From Massilia sp. PAMC28688 (GTDB taxonomy: Bacteria; Pseudomonadota; Gammaproteobacteria; Burkholderiales; Burkholderiaceae_D): a DNA stretch of 64,000 nt. Below are positions 62,178 to 64,000 of the stretch, piece by piece. The stretch is taken from positions 3,658,001-3,722,000 of the forward strand of contig NZ_CP080378.1 in NCBI RefSeq assembly GCF_019443445.1. Direction: 5' to 3'. How positions within the stretch are numbered: position 1 is the first letter of the stretch; every line of letters starts with the position of its first letter. Below the pieces are notes generated by a model, which saw only the letters and a list, made by a program, of their open reading frames with translations, was not told the DNA's origin and did no database searches. Made by a program: the position numbers and the translations under genes.

Positions 62178-62606
62178 ATGAACTCGTTGCAAAATCTGGT
62201 TGTTCTTGTGCAGGTTATCTCCGCCCTGGCGATCATCATCCTGGTGTTGCTCCAGCACGGCAAGGGTGCGGACATGGGCGCTGCCTTCGGTTCGGGCGCC
62301 TCGGGCAGCCTGTTTGGCGCCAGCGGCTCGTCGAACTTCATGTCCAAGCTGACCGGCGCGTCGGCAGCCGTGTTTTTCGTCTCGACCCTGATCCTGGCCA
62401 ACTTTGCCAGTGAGCGCGACACCGGCGTGGATGGCGGCATCATGGAGCGCGCGGCCCAGCCAGCACCGGTTACCGGTCCGGCTGCCATTCCCCAGGCCGC
62501 TCCCGTAGCACCGGCGCCGGCCGCAGCGGTGCCCCCGGCGCCGGCGGCCACGGTTGCCCCGGCCACCACCGACGTGCCGGCTGTTGCACCGGCCCCGGCC
62601 AAGTAA
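62178..62606 (+). CDS. secG: Protein translocase subunit SecG
   Basis: This 142-residue protein has two hydrophobic segments and the SecG signature: Leu-Leu-Gln-His-Gly-Lys-Gly-Ala-Asp-Met-Gly-Ala-Ala-Phe-Gly-Ser-Gly between them. A long Pro/Ala-rich tail follows (~95-142), longer than in E. coli SecG (110 aa). It belongs to the SecYEG translocon. tpiA-secG-tRNA(Leu)-nuoA is the common order in Betaproteobacteria. Confidence 0.95.
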   Translation: MNSLQNLVVLVQVISALAIIILVLLQHGKGADMGAAFGSGASGSLFGASGSSNFMSKLTGASAAVFFVSTLILANFASERDTGVDGGIMERAAQPAPVTGPAAIPQAAPVAPAPAAAVPPAPAATVAPATTDVPAVAPAPAK

Positions 62607-62714
62607 GCTGCCCGGCATTTAGGCAAGCAATACAGCAGTAGCGCCGCGCATGCGGCCAGCGGTAAAAAGAATCAAAGTTTTTAAGTTTTATCCTTGTTAT
62701 ATCGCAAGTTCGCA

Positions 62715-62743
62715 TTGAATACAGCACTGTAACAATGTACAAT
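62715..62743 (+). promoter_or_regulatory. Promoter of tRNA-Leu
   Basis: TTGAAT (62715-62720) and TACAAT (62738-62743) have 17-bp spacing. The tRNA starts 14 bases downstream of the -10. Confidence 0.75.
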
Positions 62744-62756
62744 AGCGGACTTCAAT

Positions 62757-62841
62757 GCCGACGTGGTGAAATTGGTAGACACGCTATCTTGAGGGGGTAG
62801 TGGCGCAAGCTGTGCGAGTTCGAGTCTCGCCGTCGGCACCA
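62757..62841 (+). tRNA. tRNA-Leu (GAG anticodon), CCA encoded
   Basis: This 85-base class II tRNA has GCCGACG/CGTCGGC acceptor strands and anticodon GAG within the TTGAGGG loop. The variable arm is long, as expected for leucine tRNA, and encoded CCA ends the gene. It lies between secG and the nuo operon. Confidence 0.97.
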
Positions 62842-62854
62842 AGAATGCAAGAAG

Positions 62855-62903
62855 AAGCCAGCAAGGAGACTGAGTGGTAACTCATGATCTGAGCTGGCTT
62901 TTT
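62855..62903 (+). terminator. Long hairpin between tRNA-Leu and nuoA
   Basis: AAGCCAGC (62855-62862) pairs with GCTGGCTT (62893-62900), followed by a T run to 62903. The loop contains an inner TGAGT-GGTA-ACTCA hairpin. It looks like a terminator for tRNA-Leu, or an attenuator that lets some transcription into nuoA. Confidence 0.65.
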
Positions 62904-63006
62904 CACGAGATCAGTCGCTGCGGTCACGGTGCCAGGCTCGATGCCCGGATCGCGCAACCAGGCCCTGCGCAGTCGCTGCGCAGCGTTTATCAACCGATCA
63001 TTCAAT

Positions 63007-63378
63007 ATGGGCTCATCCGTGATCCTCGAAAATTACTTCCCCGTTTTAATGTTTATCCTGGTGGGCATCGGTGTCGGCGTGGTGCCGCAGGTGCTGGGCT
63101 ATCTGCTGGGCCAGAACAAGCCGGATGCGGCCAAGCTGTCGCCTTACGAGTGCGGTTTCGAAGCCTTCGAAGACGCCCGCATGAAATTCGATGTCCGCTA
63201 CTATCTGGTAGCGATCCTGTTCATTTTGTTTGATCTGGAAACGGCGTTTTTCTTCCCATGGGGCGTCTCCATGCAGGAATTGGGCTGGTCCGGCTATGTG
63301 ACGATGATGGTCTTCATCGCCGAGTTCGTGGTCGGTTTTTGGTATATCTGGAAGAAAGGTGCCCTTGATTGGGAATAA
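63007..63378 (+). CDS. nuoA: NADH-quinone oxidoreductase subunit A
   Basis: This 123-residue membrane subunit has three membrane helices, Tyr-Glu-Cys-Gly-Phe-Glu in the first loop and Phe-Asp-Leu-Glu-Thr-Ala-Phe in the second helix. It is part of complex I at the peripheral-arm junction. ATG 63007 gives an N-terminus a few residues longer than usual. Confidence 0.95.
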   Translation: MGSSVILENYFPVLMFILVGIGVGVVPQVLGYLLGQNKPDAAKLSPYECGFEAFEDARMKFDVRYYLVAILFILFDLETAFFFPWGVSMQELGWSGYVTMMVFIAEFVVGFWYIWKKGALDWE

Positions 63379-63381
63379 GCC

Positions 63382-63858
63382 ATGTCAATTGAAGGCGTAT
63401 TAAACGAAGGTTTCGTCACCACGACGGCAGACAAGCTGATTAACTGGGCGCGCACCGGGTCAATGTTCCCGATGACGTTCGGCCTGGCGTGCTGCGCGGT
63501 CGAAATGATGCACACGGGCGCTGCCCGCTACGACATGGACCGTTTCGGTGTCGTGTTCCGTCCATCCCCGCGCCAGTCCGACGTCATGATCGTGGCCGGC
63601 ACGCTGTGCAACAAGATGGCCCCGGCCCTGCGCAAGGTCTACGACCAGATGCCCGAGCCGCGCTGGGTCATCTCGATGGGTTCCTGCGCCAACGGCGGCG
63701 GCTACTACCATTATTCGTACTCGGTGGTGCGCGGCTGCGACCGCATTGTGCCGGTCGACGTCTACGTGCCGGGCTGCCCGCCGACGGCCGAGGCGCTGCT
63801 GTACGGCATTCTGCAGCTGCAGAACAAGATCAAGCGCACCAACACCATCGCTCGCTAA
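63382..63858 (+). CDS. nuoB: NADH-quinone oxidoreductase subunit B
   Basis: The 158-residue protein carries the N2 cluster cysteines: Ala-Cys-Cys near residues 36-37, one in Gly-Ser-Cys-Ala, and one in Gly-Cys-Pro-Pro. The Arg-Gln-Ser-Asp-Val quinone-region segment is present. It passes electrons to quinone. It follows nuoA by 3 bases. Confidence 0.97.
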   Translation: MSIEGVLNEGFVTTTADKLINWARTGSMFPMTFGLACCAVEMMHTGAARYDMDRFGVVFRPSPRQSDVMIVAGTLCNKMAPALRKVYDQMPEPRWVISMGSCANGGGYYHYSYSVVRGCDRIVPVDVYVPGCPPTAEALLYGILQLQNKIKRTNTIAR

Positions 63859-63861
63859 TTT

Positions 63862-64000
63862 ATGACAAGCAAAATCGAAAACCTGGCCGCGACGCTGGCC
63901 AATGTGGTGGGCGAGGGCGCCGACATCAAGCTGGCGCTGGGCGAAATCACGGTCGTGGTCAAGTCCGCCGCCTACGCCGCCACCATGCTGGCGCTGCGCG
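63862..64000 (+). CDS. nuoC: NADH-quinone oxidoreductase subunit C (start only)
   Basis: The ATG lies 3 bases after nuoB and the frame is open to the window edge (46 codons). The sequence opens Met-Thr-Ser-Lys-Ile-Glu-Asn-Leu-Ala. The identity rests mainly on the nuoA-nuoB-nuoC order, as the visible N-terminus is not diagnostic. Confidence 0.85.
   Translation, partial: MTSKIENLAATLANVVGEGADIKLALGEITVVVKSAAYAATMLALR

Overview
The window is a typical stretch of a high-GC betaproteobacterial chromosome, most likely from the family Oxalobacteraceae (the Massilia / Telluria / Duganella / Janthinobacterium group). This is inferred from protein character and gene order: rpsO-pnp, tpiA-secG-tRNA(Leu)-nuoABC, an ilvB-ilvH-ilvC...pssA-leuA block, a complete iscRSUA-hscBA-fdx-iscX operon, PEP-CTERM exported proteins and DUF3106/DUF3619 envelope genes. 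I see no prophage, integron, CRISPR array or intact insertion sequence. Nearly everything is chromosomal core, with a few short accessory or decayed patches.

Layout. 1-1.7 kb: 3' end of an outer-membrane barrel gene, tRNA-Asn and an EEP-family phosphatase/nuclease. 1.7-8.7 kb: a Q/G/S-rich disordered protein, then a signalling and light block made of a receiver-kinase-receiver hybrid, a CheY-like receiver plus bacteriophytochrome, and a divergent FeS photolyase/cryptochrome. 8.7-16.1 kb: a PLP enzyme, an exported lipase, an exported alpha/beta hydrolase, a GNAT-like protein overlapping the tRNA modifier TapT, a radical SAM protein behind a strong LexA box, and a ChaC-like protein. 16.3-19.6 kb: a LysR regulator divergent from a VOC protein, an FAH-type hydrolase and maleylacetoacetate isomerase. 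19.7-21.0 kb: a CBS-domain protein and a uracil-DNA-glycosylase-like protein lacking the usual catalytic Asp. 21.0-29.4 kb: the isc operon under a recognisable IscR site, continuing through a methyltransferase, threonine aldolase and a pseudouridine-synthase-like protein. 29.4-34.7 kb: the most accessory-looking part, with a phosphoribosyltransferase and an overlapping small ORF, an HNH protein, a barrel protein, a degenerate GGDEF protein, the remnant of an IS transposase, and exported HdeA-like, crystallin-like and DUF4426-like proteins. 34.8-36.8 kb (minus strand): a compact four-gene operon of ECF sigma factor, DUF3619 membrane protein, DUF3106 exported protein and RDD membrane protein. 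37.2-44.1 kb: branched-chain amino-acid and phospholipid genes. 44.1-47.8 kb: an M48-like protein with lost metal ligands and envelope proteins of unknown role. 47.9-51.3 kb: rpsO, pnp and a YdeI-like protein. 51.3-60.1 kb: an M16 peptidase pair, two PEP-CTERM proteins, a GMC oxidoreductase and an exported run (small peptide, DUF2807, Sel1 repeats, amidohydrolase). 60.3-64 kb: quinone oxidoreductase, tpiA, secG, tRNA-Leu and the start of the nuo operon.

The most notable points are the sigma/DUF3619/DUF3106/RDD operon, which looks like an undescribed envelope-stress module; the LexA box directly in front of the radical SAM gene; the phosphoribosyltransferase with a strongly overlapping partner ORF; and the repeated occurrence of enzyme-family proteins with substituted catalytic residues (UDG-like, pseudouridine-synthase-like, GGDEF, M48, M16). 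Every annotation rests on reading the sequence and on family knowledge. No database search was run.
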